DNA of 64,000 nt from Streptomyces lincolnensis (GCF_021173675.1 NZ_JAIHON010000007.1:186001-250000); one strand, 5' to 3'; shown: positions 24,561 to 33,058, numbered from the stretch's first letter. Translations and numbers: made by a program. The notes: generated from the sequence alone by a model not told the origin.

Positions 24561-24911
24561 ATGTCCTCTGTCCTGGTGGTCGGTTATGACCCACGAGCGA
24601 TCCCCGGCGTCGACGGTGAGGCGCTGTACGCGGCCCTCGACGCGGAGCTGGCGCGGTTCGGCGAGCACGGCATCGACGCCGCCATGACGCTGATCGTGTT
24701 CGACGAGTCGGCCGAGCCCGCCCTCATCTCATCCTTGAGCGAGCGTCCGTGGGACGTGGTCGTCATCGGCGGCGGGATCCGCAAGGCGGAGCAGTTGCTC
24801 CCGCTCTTCGAGCAGGTCGTGAACCTGGTCCGCCGGCACGCGCCGCAGGCCGCCATCGCGTTCAACACCAGCGGCGGGGACAGCGTCGAAGCGGCACAGC
24901 GTCGGCTCTGA
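24561..24911 (+). CDS. Conserved hypothetical protein, Rossmann-like
   Basis: A 116-residue protein, MSSVLVVGYDPRAIPGVDGE, with alternating strands and helices: VLVVGYDP, AAMTLIVFDES, WDVVVIGGGIRK, AAIAFNTSGGDS. The layout resembles a small flavodoxin- or receiver-like fold, but no known active-site motif is present. It is divergent from the SnoaL-like gene. The start is very likely leaderless because there is no ribosome-binding site and a -10 box ends six bases before the ATG. Function is not known. Confidence 0.7.
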   Translation: MSSVLVVGYDPRAIPGVDGEALYAALDAELARFGEHGIDAAMTLIVFDESAEPALISSLSERPWDVVVIGGGIRKAEQLLPLFEQVVNLVRRHAPQAAIAFNTSGGDSVEAAQRRL

Positions 24912-24995
24912 GAGGCCTTTCCCGGCCCGGCGTTCCGAGGAGGCCCGGCCCGGCGTCCCGAGGAGGTCGGGCCCGGCGTCAGCCTTGCCGTACCG

Positions 24996-26201
24996 TCAGC
25001 CGGTCGCCGTACGACGGGTCAGCAGGGCGATGGCCGCGGCCGTCGCCGCGAGTGCCGCCACGCTGGTCAGGGCGATGGGGAGGGAGAACCAGTCGGCCAT
25101 GAAGCCGATGGCGGGCGGTCCCAGGAGCATGCCGCCGTAGCCGAGGGTGGAGGCGACCGCGACTCCGTCGGGCCCGGCCAGGGTGCCGGCGCGTTCGACG
25201 GCCACGGGGAACAGGTTGGCGAGGCCGAGCCCGGTGACGACGAAGCCGAGCAGTGCCACCCACAGGGCCGGGGCGAGCGCGCCGAGCAGCATGCCGATCG
25301 CGGCGGTCGCACCGCCGTACACCAACGTGCGGGTCTGGCCCAGGCGTTGGAGCAGCCGGCTGCCGGTGAGCCGGCCGATGGTCATCGCGAGTGCGAAGCA
25401 GGAGTAGCCGACCGCCGCGATGCCCGGTGAGGCGTCCAGGTCCTGTTCCAGGTGCAGGGCGCTCCAGTCGGCCAGGGCGCCCTCGCCGTAGGCCGTGCAC
25501 AGGGCGATCAGGCCGAAGATGACGACGAGTCCGCGGGTGCGGGTCTCCGGGCGGCGGGGCGAGGACTCCGCCCGTGGTGCGCTCTCCGCCGGTGCCGGCG
25601 CCTCGATGCGCACCAGGGTGCGGCCCGCCAGGGTGGTGACGAGCAGGCCGATCAGGGTGAGGCCGAGCAGGTGCCGGGTGGGGGACAGCGATCCGGCGAC
25701 GAGTCCCCCGACTCCGGCGCCGATCATGCCGCCGAGGCTGAACGCGGCGTGAAAGCTCGGCATGATGGGCCGACGCAGGGCCCGGACCAGGTCGACCGCG
25801 GCGCTGTTGAAGGCGACGTTGATGCCGCCGTATGCGGCGCCGAAGAGCAGGAGTACGGCGCCGAGGGTGAGAGCGGAGTGGGTGAGCGGCGGCAGCGCCA
25901 CGCTGAGCGAGAGCAGGATCCCGCAGACGACGGTGACCTTGTGGCTGCCGTAACGGCGGCAGAGCCGACCGGTGATCATCATCGTGACCACGGCTCCGGC
26001 GGAGACCCCGAGGAGGGCGAGCCCGAGGCCGCTCGCCGAGGCCCCGGTCTGGTGCTTGATGGCGGGGATGCGGACGACCCAGCCGGCGAAGATGAAGCCG
26101 TCGAGGGCGAAGAAGGTGGTCAGGGCGATGCGGAGGCGGGTGAGGTTGTTGCCGTTGCCCGGCACGGCGTTGTGCGTTCGGGATTTGTTTATTAGCGGCA
26201 C
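24996..26201 (-). CDS. MFS transporter
   Basis: A 401-residue, 12-helix major facilitator. It begins with a short polar N-terminus and then LRIALTTFFALDGFIFAGWVVRIP. The MFS signature loop between helices 2 and 3 is TGRLCRRYGSHKV. A central cytoplasmic loop (APAPAESAPRAESSPRRPETRTRG) separates two halves. The protein resembles YbjJ-like exporters. GTG 26201 has no ribosome site, but TACCCT ends six bases before it, so a leaderless message is likely. GTG 26165 is a weaker alternative. Cargo is unknown. Confidence 0.88.
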   Translation of the reverse strand: MPLINKSRTHNAVPGNGNNLTRLRIALTTFFALDGFIFAGWVVRIPAIKHQTGASASGLGLALLGVSAGAVVTMMITGRLCRRYGSHKVTVVCGILLSLSVALPPLTHSALTLGAVLLLFGAAYGGINVAFNSAAVDLVRALRRPIMPSFHAAFSLGGMIGAGVGGLVAGSLSPTRHLLGLTLIGLLVTTLAGRTLVRIEAPAPAESAPRAESSPRRPETRTRGLVVIFGLIALCTAYGEGALADWSALHLEQDLDASPGIAAVGYSCFALAMTIGRLTGSRLLQRLGQTRTLVYGGATAAIGMLLGALAPALWVALLGFVVTGLGLANLFPVAVERAGTLAGPDGVAVASTLGYGGMLLGPPAIGFMADWFSLPIALTSVAALAATAAAIALLTRRTATG

Positions 26202-26336
26202 AAAGTCAGGGTAGGTGGGCGTGAGGGGGAGGGCAAGGAAGTAAGGGCCGCCGCGCCCGCACCGTCCGTCCCGACTGTCCGTCGACGGCGGTGTCGTGCC
26301 CTGCCGCTCGGAATTCGACAAGTTCCCCCGACGACC

Positions 26337-26366
26337 GATGAGTTCTGGGGGATCGCCCGGTCTAAC
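26337..26366 (+). promoter_or_regulatory. Candidate ECF-type promoter of DUF6069 gene
   Basis: GATGAGTT (26337-26344) and GGTCTAAC (26359-26366) stand 14 bases apart, about 50 bp before ATG 26415. Neither element looks like a housekeeping -35/-10 pair. The spacing and the GTCTA core suit an alternative sigma factor; which one is not known. Confidence 0.35.
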
Positions 26367-26414
26367 CCTGCGTAAGGCACACCGAGAACGCACACCGAAC
26401 AAGGAGACCGTGCC

Positions 26415-26897
26415 ATGAGCGTGACCTCGCCCCAGAGCCAGGCCCAGCCCCAGCCCCAGACCCTCCACTCCTCCTCCTCGCTCCGCTCGCTCGCGGCCCG
26501 TCCCGTGTGGCTGGTCGGTATCGCGGCGATGCTCGCCGGTGCGGTCGTCACCGAGGCGTTCGCACTCGTCACCCGGGCGGCCGGAGTCCCCATGGCCGCG
26601 GCCAGTCCAGGGGACAGCGCGGCGGTGGAGATCCCGATCGGCGGCTTCGCCGGAGGCGTGCTGTTCTGGTCGCTCGCGGGAATCGTCCTGGCCGTGGCGC
26701 TCGCCCGGTGGGCCAAGCGCCCCGCCCGCACCTTCACGGTGATCACCGTCGTCCTCACCGCGCTGTCCCTGGCCGGCCCGGCCGCCGCCCCGCACACCGC
26801 CGTCTCCACCCAGATCGTCCTGGCCCTGTCGCACCTCGTGGCCGCCGCCGTGATCATCCCGGTGCTGGCCCGGCGACTGGCCCACCTGGACCGGTGA
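26415..26897 (+). CDS. DUF6069-family four-helix membrane protein
   Basis: A 160-residue membrane protein. A Gln/Pro/Ser-rich N-terminus precedes four hydrophobic segments: PVWLVGIAAMLAGAVVTEAFAL, GFAGGVLFWSLAGIVLAVALA, FTVITVVLTALSLAGPAAA and IVLALSHLVAAAVIIPVLA. This fits the actinobacterial DUF6069 family, whose function is unknown. GGAG precedes ATG 26415. The gene ends at a strong hairpin (26929-26982). Similar proteins are often found near ECF sigma targets, in keeping with the odd promoter upstream. Confidence 0.8.
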   Translation: MSVTSPQSQAQPQPQTLHSSSSLRSLAARPVWLVGIAAMLAGAVVTEAFALVTRAAGVPMAAASPGDSAAVEIPIGGFAGGVLFWSLAGIVLAVALARWAKRPARTFTVITVVLTALSLAGPAAAPHTAVSTQIVLALSHLVAAAVIIPVLARRLAHLDR

Positions 26898-26928
26898 CAA
26901 GGCCTCGGCCCTTCCCCTCCGAAACCGG

Positions 26929-26982
26929 CAGTGCCTGGCCGGACCACCTCGGTACCCACCGAGCTGGTCCGGTCAGGCACTG
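26929..26982 (+). terminator. Strong long-stem terminator after DUF6069 gene
   Basis: The arms CAGTGCCTGGCCGGACCA (from 26929) and TGGTCCGGTCAGGCACTG (to 26982) pair almost fully. An inner CTCGGT/ACCGAG closes a four-base ACCC loop. There is one C-C mismatch and one G-T pair in about 25 positions. No T-run follows, as is common in Streptomyces terminators. Confidence 0.8.
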
Positions 26983-27207
26983 TTCGGCGTCCCAGGTCAT
27001 GGGGCCAGGGCCCTCGCGGCCCCTCACGGGATCCGCACCCTTTGCACGCCCGCTTCACGTGCCCGACCCGTGAGAGGGGTGCGACGCCATGGATATCCTG
27101 AAGCGTGCGGAACGACCCGCTGCTGCACCGGACAGCCGACGGGGGTGTGGCGGAGCGGCCAGGCGGTTCGCTCCGGGCGGTCCCTCGGAGGTGAGGGGAG
27201 CCTCTTG
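26983..27207. other. Intergenic stretch before AraC gene
   Basis: About 225 bases without a gene. With the hairpin before it, the space between the DUF6069 stop and the AraC start is 310 bases. A GAGGTGAGGGGAG ribosome site closes it. No promoter of clear consensus was seen. Confidence 0.5.
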
Positions 27208-28128
27208 GTGGTTCAGGCCTTACGCGACGGCCTCGCGGGCGCGGGTGCCGTCGAGATCGCGCGGCTCGGCGGTCTGTGGCGGGTCACACGGCCCTGGCAT
27301 CCGGGGCTGCGACCGTTCCTGCGCAGCTACGTCGGCTATTGGGAAGCGGTGACCTCACCGTACGAGGTGCGGTTGGTGCCGACCGGATGCGCGACCCTGC
27401 TGATCAACCTCGCCGAACCCTTCACCCAGGTCCGTCGGTTGGGCATGGCGGGCGGGGACAGCGGGAGAATCGGGTCACTGGTCGTGGGGGTGGAGGACCG
27501 GCCCGCGATCTGCGTCCATCCCGGTGGCCAGGAGGCGATCCGCGTCGAGTTCACCCCGCTGGGCGCCTACCGGCTGTTCGGCATGCCGATGAGCGAGTTG
27601 ACGAACCTGGCCGTCGAGATCCGGGACGTGCTGGGGCCCGAAGCGGGTGTGCTGGTGGAGCGGCTGGCGTCCACCCGGGACTGGGCGGTCAGGTTCGACC
27701 TGTTGGACGCGGCGCTGCTGGCCCGGCTGGATCAAGGCCCGGAACCCACACCCGAGGTGTGCCATGCCTGGCACCTGCTCTCCGGCAGCGCGGGGACCGT
27801 GCCGATCGCCCGTATCGCAGCCGAAGTGGGCTGGAGCCAGGGGTACTTGATCCGCCGGTTCACCCAACAGACCGGACTGACGCCCAAGGCGTCCGCCCGG
27901 GTGCTGCGCTTCCGGCGCGCCGTGGCGATGCTCAACCGCGGGACCGGGAGCCTGACCGAGATCTCGGCGGCCTGCGGCTTCTACGACCAGGCACATCTCA
28001 ACCGCGACTTCCGCGCCATCGCCGGCACCACACCCGGACGGATGATGGCCGCCCGCCGGGTGGAAGGGGCCATGGCGCTCTCGGCGAGTGCAAATTCGTC
28101 CAAGACCGGGTCGGCCACCGGCCGATAA
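27208..28128 (+). CDS. AraC-family transcriptional regulator
   Basis: A 306-residue regulator. The N-terminal part (about residues 20-190) resembles the DUF6597 sensor domain (LRPFLRSYVGYWEAV, VRLVPTGCATLLINL). The C-terminal AraC pair of HTHs is at about 205-290: VPIARIAAEVGWSQGYLIRRF and LTEISAACGFYDQAHLNRDFRAIAGTTPGRM. GTG 27208 follows GGGGAG; the frame stays open upstream to 27070 but looks non-coding there. Neighbours give no clear target. The sensor ligand is unknown. Confidence 0.88.
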   Translation: MVQALRDGLAGAGAVEIARLGGLWRVTRPWHPGLRPFLRSYVGYWEAVTSPYEVRLVPTGCATLLINLAEPFTQVRRLGMAGGDSGRIGSLVVGVEDRPAICVHPGGQEAIRVEFTPLGAYRLFGMPMSELTNLAVEIRDVLGPEAGVLVERLASTRDWAVRFDLLDAALLARLDQGPEPTPEVCHAWHLLSGSAGTVPIARIAAEVGWSQGYLIRRFTQQTGLTPKASARVLRFRRAVAMLNRGTGSLTEISAACGFYDQAHLNRDFRAIAGTTPGRMMAARRVEGAMALSASANSSKTGSATGR

Positions 28129-28260
28129 CGTCCCCGCGTGTACACCGGCGGCCGGTCGGATGGCGCGGGGGACCGTCCGACCGGCCGTGCGGCGCGCCCC
28201 GCGGATCCCGGTGGGCGGGCAGCACACCTTCACTGGACGCGGGAAGCAGGGGACGCGGGG

Positions 28261-28324
28261 CGCAAGGAACTCGGGGCGCGAGGAACTCGGGGCGCGAGGA
28301 ACTCGGGCAGCAAGGGACTCGGGA
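28261..28324. repeat. Four 16-bp tandem repeats
   Basis: Units CGCAAGGAACTCGGGG, CGCGAGGAACTCGGGG, CGCGAGGAACTCGGGC and AGCAAGGGACTCGGGA follow each other directly. The last unit ends eight bases before the TTG start proposed at 28332. Each unit carries an AGGAA core like a ribosome site. Confidence 0.88.
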
Positions 28325-28331
28325 AACAACG

Positions 28332-28613
28332 TTGACTGACAACGGCGGACGGCCGTACGGGAGTTCACCCGCTCCGTGCCGGCGGAGCTCCCCGGAGCAA
28401 CGAGCCGTACGGGAAGCGAGAGGCAGGCGCGCGCTCGAGTTCGGCACGGCCTGGCTCATCGGGGGCCTGCTCATCACCGCCGTCATCCACGGGGAGGACC
28501 AGGGCGGAGCGGGCGGAGTGGCGTACTTCGTGGGCTGGGTGCCGACGCTCTACGGCGTCCACCGGATCGTGGCCGGTCTTCACCTGCTGGGCAGGAGCCG
28601 GAAGTCGCGCTGA
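28332..28613 (+). CDS. Small two-helix membrane protein
   Basis: A 93-residue protein starting TTG 28332 (MTDNGGRPYGSSPAPCRRSSPEQRAV). A basic helix (REARGRRALEF) leads into two membrane segments, FGTAWLIGGLLITAVIHG and GGVAYFVGWVPTLYGVHRIVAGLHLLG. Small membrane proteins with this layout are common in streptomycetes and unassigned. The start is uncertain because TTG is weak and no ideal ribosome site is present, although the purine-rich tandem repeats lie just before it. The gene converges on the IclR gene. Confidence 0.6.
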   Translation: MTDNGGRPYGSSPAPCRRSSPEQRAVREARGRRALEFGTAWLIGGLLITAVIHGEDQGGAGGVAYFVGWVPTLYGVHRIVAGLHLLGRSRKSR

Positions 28614-28623
28614 GCTTCGCGGG

Positions 28624-29412
28624 CTAACGCCACACGATCTCCCCCCGACTCGACGGCAGTGACCGCTCGATCTCCGCGCGGACCTCCCGCATGACGGCGA
28701 CGATGTGGCGTTCGTGCTCGTCGGTGAGGCGGGAGACGGGCACCGAGCAGCTGATGGCGTCGACGGCGGGCGTGTCGTAGCGGAGGGCGAACCCGAATCC
28801 GGCGATACCCGCGACCGTTTCCTCCCGGTCGACGGAGTGGCCGCGGGCCCGGGTCTCCGCGAGGTCGGCGAGCAGGGCGGCGCGGGTGGTGTGCGTGTTG
28901 TCCGTGGGGGCGCTCAACGGCTCGTCGGGCAGCGGGAGTTCGTGGTCGGGGCGCTCGGCGAGCAGCGCCTTGCCCAGGGCGCCGGCGTGGGCGGGGACGC
29001 GGCGGCCGACGCGGCTGATCGTGCGCAGGTACTCGTGCGACTCCCGGGTGGCGAGATAGACGACGTCCGAACCGTCCAGCCGGGCCAGGTGGATGGTCTC
29101 GCCGAGCGTGTCCGAGGCCTTGTCGAGATACGGGCGGACCGCTCGGACGCGTACGTCGCTGTCCAGATAGCCGGTGCCGGTGAGCAGGGCGCGGATCCCG
29201 ATGCCGTAGAGGGAACCGGTCGCGTCGGTGCGGACCCAGCCGCACTCCACGAGGGTCTGGAGCAGGGCGTACATGCTGCTGCGCGGTACGCCCAGCGCCT
29301 CGGCGAGTTCGCGCAGCCGGGCGGGCCGGTCGCCGCGGGCGGCGAGCAGTTCGAGCAGTGCGACGGTACGGACCGCCGACTTGACCTCGGGTACGCCCGC
29401 GCGCTGCGACAT
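28624..29412 (-). CDS. IclR-family regulator of sugar-acid module
   Basis: A 262-residue regulator. The N-terminal winged helix is in residues 5-65 (VKSAVRTVALLELLAARGDRPARLRELAEALGVP, then RSSMYALLQTL). The C-terminal IclR effector domain includes ETIHLARLDGSDVVYLATRESH, VPAHAGALGKALLA and AVDAISCSVPV. It is divergent from the GntP-glucarate dehydratase operon, and a dyad over that operon's start site is its likely operator. TACGAT (29419-29424) ends six bases before ATG 29412, so its own message is probably leaderless. The effector is likely a sugar acid such as glucarate. Confidence 0.92.
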   Translation of the reverse strand: MSQRAGVPEVKSAVRTVALLELLAARGDRPARLRELAEALGVPRSSMYALLQTLVECGWVRTDATGSLYGIGIRALLTGTGYLDSDVRVRAVRPYLDKASDTLGETIHLARLDGSDVVYLATRESHEYLRTISRVGRRVPAHAGALGKALLAERPDHELPLPDEPLSAPTDNTHTTRAALLADLAETRARGHSVDREETVAGIAGFGFALRYDTPAVDAISCSVPVSRLTDEHERHIVAVMREVRAEIERSLPSSRGEIVWR

Positions 29413-29444
29413 GCGCCGATCGTAAGGGAATTCGTGCGCACCCA

Positions 29445-29473
29445 TTGACCGGGGCGGTCCACAGATCTAGCCT
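29445..29473 (+). promoter_or_regulatory. Promoter of gntP-glucarate dehydratase operon
   Basis: TTGACC (29445-29450) and TAGCCT (29468-29473) are exactly 17 bp apart, a near-consensus housekeeping promoter. The predicted start is near 29480, at the left edge of the IclR dyad. Confidence 0.75.
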
Positions 29474-29480
29474 CCGTCTT

Positions 29481-29505
29481 CATATGTAGACGCTGTCTTT
29501 GTATG
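29481..29505. promoter_or_regulatory. IclR operator
   Basis: CATATGTAGAC (29481-29491) and GTCTTTGTATG (29495-29505) form an imperfect dyad with a three-base centre; 8 of 11 arm positions pair. It lies directly downstream of the -10 box, so a bound IclR dimer would block RNA polymerase. Confidence 0.65.
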
Positions 29506-29581
29506 AGGAGCCGGTTCATCGGTGTGAACCCGATGGGCCCTGGCCCCTCACCCGCCTGCCGGTTCAAAGGAGAACTGACCC

Positions 29582-30919
29582 ATGCCGCTCGTCGTGGTCG
29601 CGATCAGCGTCCTGGTCCTGCTGTTCCTGATGACGAAGCTGAGACTGAACGGCTTCGCCGCCCTGCTCCTGGTCGCCGTGGGTGTCGCCCTGGTGCAGGG
29701 GATCGGGCTGGAGGAGATCCCGGACGTGCTCTCGAAGGGCATCGGGGACCAGATCGGCGACACCATGCTCACCATCGGGCTCGGGGCCATGGTCGGCCGC
29801 GTGATGGGGGACTCCGGAGCCGCCCAGCGGATCGCGGGCCGACTCCTCGACCTCTGCGGCCCACGCTGGGTGCAGGTCGCGATGGTGCTGTCCGCCATGC
29901 TCATCGGCGTGACCATGTTCTACGAGGTCGCCTTCGTCATCATCGTGCCGGTCGCCTTCACGCTCGTCCGGGTCACCCGGTCGAACCTGCTCTGGGTGGG
30001 CCTGCCGATGTCGATCGCCCTGTCCACCATGCACAGCTTCCTGCCGCCGCACCCGGGCCCCACCGCGGTCGCCGCCACCTTCCACGCGTCCGTCGGACTG
30101 ACCCTCTTCTACGGCCTGTTCATCGCCGTCCCGGCCGGCGCGCTCATCGCCCTGCTGTGGCCGCGCCTGCCGTTCATCCGGCGGATGAACCCCACCATCC
30201 CCAAGGGCCTGGTCAGCGAGCGGGTCTTCGAGGAGGAGGAGATGCCCGGCATGAGCTGGTCGCTGGCGGTGGCCCTGCTGCCCGTCGTGCTGATCGCCGG
30301 TGCCGCGGTGACCGACCTGGCCGGGTCGGGCGACGGCCCGGTGCTGCACTTCGTCGCCTTCATCGGGTCCGCGCCGATCGCCCTGCTGCTCACCCTGCTC
30401 GTCGCCATCTGGGCCTTCGGACCGCGGATGGGGCGCAGCCTGGCGGAGGTCAGCACCTCGTGCAAGGAGGCCGCCCAGGCGATGGCGATGATCCTGCTGG
30501 TGATCGGTGCGGGCGGCGCCTTCAAGAACGTCCTCGTCGAAGGCGGGATATCCGACTACATCAAGGACACCACCGACGGCTGGTCCATCTCGCCGATCAT
30601 CCTGGCCTGGCTGATCGCGGCCATCCTCCGCGTCGCCCTCGGCTCCGCCACCGTCGCCGTCGTCACCGCCTCCGGCGTGGCGCTCCCGCTGCTCGCGGGC
30701 AGCGGCATCCACGCCGAGGTCATGGTCCTCGCCGTCTCCTGCGGCTCGATCGCCTTCTCACACGTCAACGACCCGGGTTTCTGGATGTTCAAGGAGTACT
30801 TCAACCTCTCCGTCATCGACGCGATCAAGGCCCGTACCACCTATACGACGGTGCTGGCGATCCTCGGCCTGGGCGGTGTACTGGTCCTGGAACAGGTCCT
30901 GGACGTCCTGAAGGTCTGA
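29582..30919 (+). CDS. GntP-family gluconate/sugar-acid:H+ symporter
   Basis: A 445-residue polytopic transporter with about 12-14 hydrophobic segments. Signatures include GLGAMVGRVMGDSGAAQRIA, STMHSFLPPHPGPTAVAA and the conserved VNDPGFWMFKEYF near the C-terminus. GntP members import gluconate and related aldonates or aldarates with protons. AAAGGAG precedes ATG 29582. The glucarate dehydratase gene starts 55 bp downstream, so glucarate or a related hexarate is a better guess than gluconate for the cargo. Control by the divergent IclR regulator is indicated by promoter and operator. Confidence 0.93.
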   Translation: MPLVVVAISVLVLLFLMTKLRLNGFAALLLVAVGVALVQGIGLEEIPDVLSKGIGDQIGDTMLTIGLGAMVGRVMGDSGAAQRIAGRLLDLCGPRWVQVAMVLSAMLIGVTMFYEVAFVIIVPVAFTLVRVTRSNLLWVGLPMSIALSTMHSFLPPHPGPTAVAATFHASVGLTLFYGLFIAVPAGALIALLWPRLPFIRRMNPTIPKGLVSERVFEEEEMPGMSWSLAVALLPVVLIAGAAVTDLAGSGDGPVLHFVAFIGSAPIALLLTLLVAIWAFGPRMGRSLAEVSTSCKEAAQAMAMILLVIGAGGAFKNVLVEGGISDYIKDTTDGWSISPIILAWLIAAILRVALGSATVAVVTASGVALPLLAGSGIHAEVMVLAVSCGSIAFSHVNDPGFWMFKEYFNLSVIDAIKARTTYTTVLAILGLGGVLVLEQVLDVLKV

Positions 30920-30974
30920 ATCACCCGCAGCACCCCCTGTCCTGTCGGATCTCACGAGAGCGGTATCGCCGGTC

Positions 30975-32303
30975 ATGAGTCAGCCCGTCGTCACCAAGTT
31001 CACCGTCTACCCGGTCGCCGGCCGGGACTCCATGCTTCTCAACCTCTCCGGCGCCCATGCCCCGTACTTCACCCGCAACGTCGTCGTCCTGGAGGACTCC
31101 GAAGGACGCAGCGGCCTGGGCGAGGTGCCCGGCGGCGAGAGCATCACCCGCACCCTGCGCGACGCCGAACGTCTGGTCGTGGGCAGCCGTGTCGGCGACT
31201 ACAAGCGCGTCCTGCGGGCGATGCGGGACACCTTCGCCGACCGTGACTCCGGGGGCCGCGGCGCCCAGACCTTCGACCTGCGCACCACCGTGCACGCCGT
31301 CACCGCCGTCGAGTCGGCGCTCCTGGACCTGCTCGGGCAGCACCTCGACGTCCCGGTCGCCGCCCTGCTCGGCGACGGCAAGCAGCGCGACGCCGTACGC
31401 GTCCTCGGTTACCTCTTCTACGTCGGTGACCCGGACCGTACGGACCTGGACTACGTCCGCGAGCCCGACGCGGACGTGGAGTGGTACCGCATCCGGCACG
31501 AGGAGGCGCTGACACCGGAGGCGATCGTCCGCCAGGCCGAGGCGACGTACGCCCACTACGGCTTCCACGACTTCAAGCTCAAGGGCGGAGTGCTGGCGGG
31601 CAGCGAGGAGGTGAAGGCCGTCCACGCGCTCAAGGAGCGGTTCCCCGACGCCCGGATCACCCTCGACCCCAACGGGGCCTGGTCCCTGCGCGAGGCCGTC
31701 GAACTGTGCCGCCCGCTCGTCGGCACGCTCGCCTACGCCGAGGACCCGTGCGGTGCGGAGGGCGGTTACTCCGGTCGCGAGATCCTCGCGGAGTTCCGCC
31801 GGGCCACCGGCCTGCCGACCGCCACCAACATGATCGCCACGGACTGGCGGCAGCTGACCCACGCCCTGGCCCTCCAGTCGGTGTCCATCCCGCTCGCCGA
31901 CCCGCACTTCTGGACCATGCAGGGCTCGGTCCGCGTCGCCCAGCTGTGCAACGAGACCGGCCTGACCTGGGGATGCCACTCCAACAACCACTTCGACATC
32001 TCCCTGGCGATGATGGCCCACTGCGGCGCCGCCGCCCCGGGCGAGTACAACGCCCTCGACACCCACTGGATCTGGCAGGAGGGCCTGGAACGGCTCACCG
32101 TCGACCCCCCACGCATCAGCGGCGGCGAGGTCGCGGTGCCGGACACCCCCGGCCTCGGCGTCCGCCTCGACCTCGACCGGCTCCACGCCGCCCACGAACT
32201 CCACCAGGAGATCGCCGTGTCGGGCCGGGACGACGCGGTGGGCATGCGCCACCTGATCGAGGACTGGGCCTTCGACCCCAAACGCCCCTGCCTCGTACGC
32301 TGA
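30975..32303 (+). CDS. gudD: Glucarate dehydratase (enolase superfamily)
   Basis: A 442-residue enzyme close to the 446 residues of E. coli GudD. It dehydrates D-glucarate (and often L-idarate) to 5-keto-4-deoxyglucarate. The KxK pair Lys201-x-Lys203 (FKLKGG), metal ligands Asp231 (LDPNGAW), Glu256 (YAEDPCG) and Asn285 (ATNMIATDW), and the catalytic His335 in CHSNNHFDIS are all present. It is in an operon with a GntP permease, giving uptake and first catabolic step. The later enzymes (KDG dehydratase/aldolase) are not in this window. A hairpin follows at 32327-32347. Confidence 0.93.
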   Translation: MSQPVVTKFTVYPVAGRDSMLLNLSGAHAPYFTRNVVVLEDSEGRSGLGEVPGGESITRTLRDAERLVVGSRVGDYKRVLRAMRDTFADRDSGGRGAQTFDLRTTVHAVTAVESALLDLLGQHLDVPVAALLGDGKQRDAVRVLGYLFYVGDPDRTDLDYVREPDADVEWYRIRHEEALTPEAIVRQAEATYAHYGFHDFKLKGGVLAGSEEVKAVHALKERFPDARITLDPNGAWSLREAVELCRPLVGTLAYAEDPCGAEGGYSGREILAEFRRATGLPTATNMIATDWRQLTHALALQSVSIPLADPHFWTMQGSVRVAQLCNETGLTWGCHSNNHFDISLAMMAHCGAAAPGEYNALDTHWIWQEGLERLTVDPPRISGGEVAVPDTPGLGVRLDLDRLHAAHELHQEIAVSGRDDAVGMRHLIEDWAFDPKRPCLVR

Positions 32304-32304
32304 G

Positions 32305-33010
32305 CCGGCCCCGGGTGCGCTGTACAGGGTCCCGCGAGGCGGGACCCCTGACCCGTCCGGCACCGCCGACTTCTTCTCCAGGACTCTCGGCCGGCGCTTC
32401 GCGGTGGACGAGGAGGACTGGCGCCGCGCCACCAAGATCACTGCCGGAGGCTGCCGGATCGGTGGCGTGAGCGACCTGGCCGACCCGGTCTATCCACCGG
32501 ACATCCCTGCCCACATCGCCTACTACCTGGCGGTCGACGACGTCGAGCGACGTACCGAGGCGGCCGTGGCGAACGGCGCGCGCCTGGTCGTCCCACCGTT
32601 CGACGCGGGCGATCAGGGCCGCATGGTGACGTTGATCGATCCGGTCGGCGCCGCCTTCTCCCTGTGGGGAGCCGCATCGCTTCACCGGATGGGACGTCCC
32701 GCCCGGCCTGGCGCATGCTCCGACACGCATGGTCCTGGCGTGCGAGGAGCCGGAGCGCGCCAGGCACTTCTACCGCGCGACGACAGGGGCCCACCTTGCC
32801 CACGCCGACTTCGTAACCGCCCCAGGACCTTCCGCGTCCGCCCCGCAGTGGGAACTCGTGGTGGGCGTCGCCGATGTGGACGCCGTTCTCGCACGGGGAC
32901 GCGCACAGGACGCGGGCTCAGTCGCCTGCTCCAACGAGACCGGCCGTCCCGTCGCGCGGTTGCGCAGTACGGAGGGACTGACCGTGCATGTCCGTCTCCT
33001 GGAACCGTGA
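32305..33010 (+). pseudogene. Two-domain VOC protein remnant
   Basis: Frame 1 encodes TPDPSGTADFFSRTLGRRF to DPVGAAFSLWG, a first VOC module without a proper start. The second module continues in frame 2 as EPHRFTGWDVPPGLAHAP and MVLACEEPERARHFYRATTG to TEGLTVHVRLLEP. Removing one G from the G4 run at 32666-32669 restores LWEPHRFTGW and one continuous frame. The N-terminus is also damaged: the region where family members start is replaced by sequence forming the gudD hairpin. This makes a true pseudogene more likely than a single sequencing slip. Confidence 0.75.
32327..32347 (+). terminator. Hairpin after glucarate dehydratase gene
   Basis: GGGTCCCG (32327-32334) and CGGGACCC (32340-32347) form an eight-pair GC stem with a CGAGG loop, 24 bases after the gudD stop. 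No T-run follows. It overlaps the decayed 5' end of the VOC remnant. Confidence 0.6.
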
Positions 33011-33058
33011 GTCGACAAGCCACCGTTCGCGTCGGACTCCGTAAGGCTGCTTCACTGC

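Noticed and set aside
27140..27200. tRNA-like string GTGTGGCGGAGCGGCCAGGC
   Set aside because: No acceptor stem, anticodon loop or T-arm could be folded; it is chance resemblance.
28261..28324. Possible CRISPR or att repeat
   Set aside because: Units are contiguous without spacers and no integrase is present.
29503..30978. Long plus-strand open frame over gntP
   Set aside because: Composition is Arg/His/Pro-rich and the GntP frame has clear membrane segments and family motifs; this is a shadow frame.
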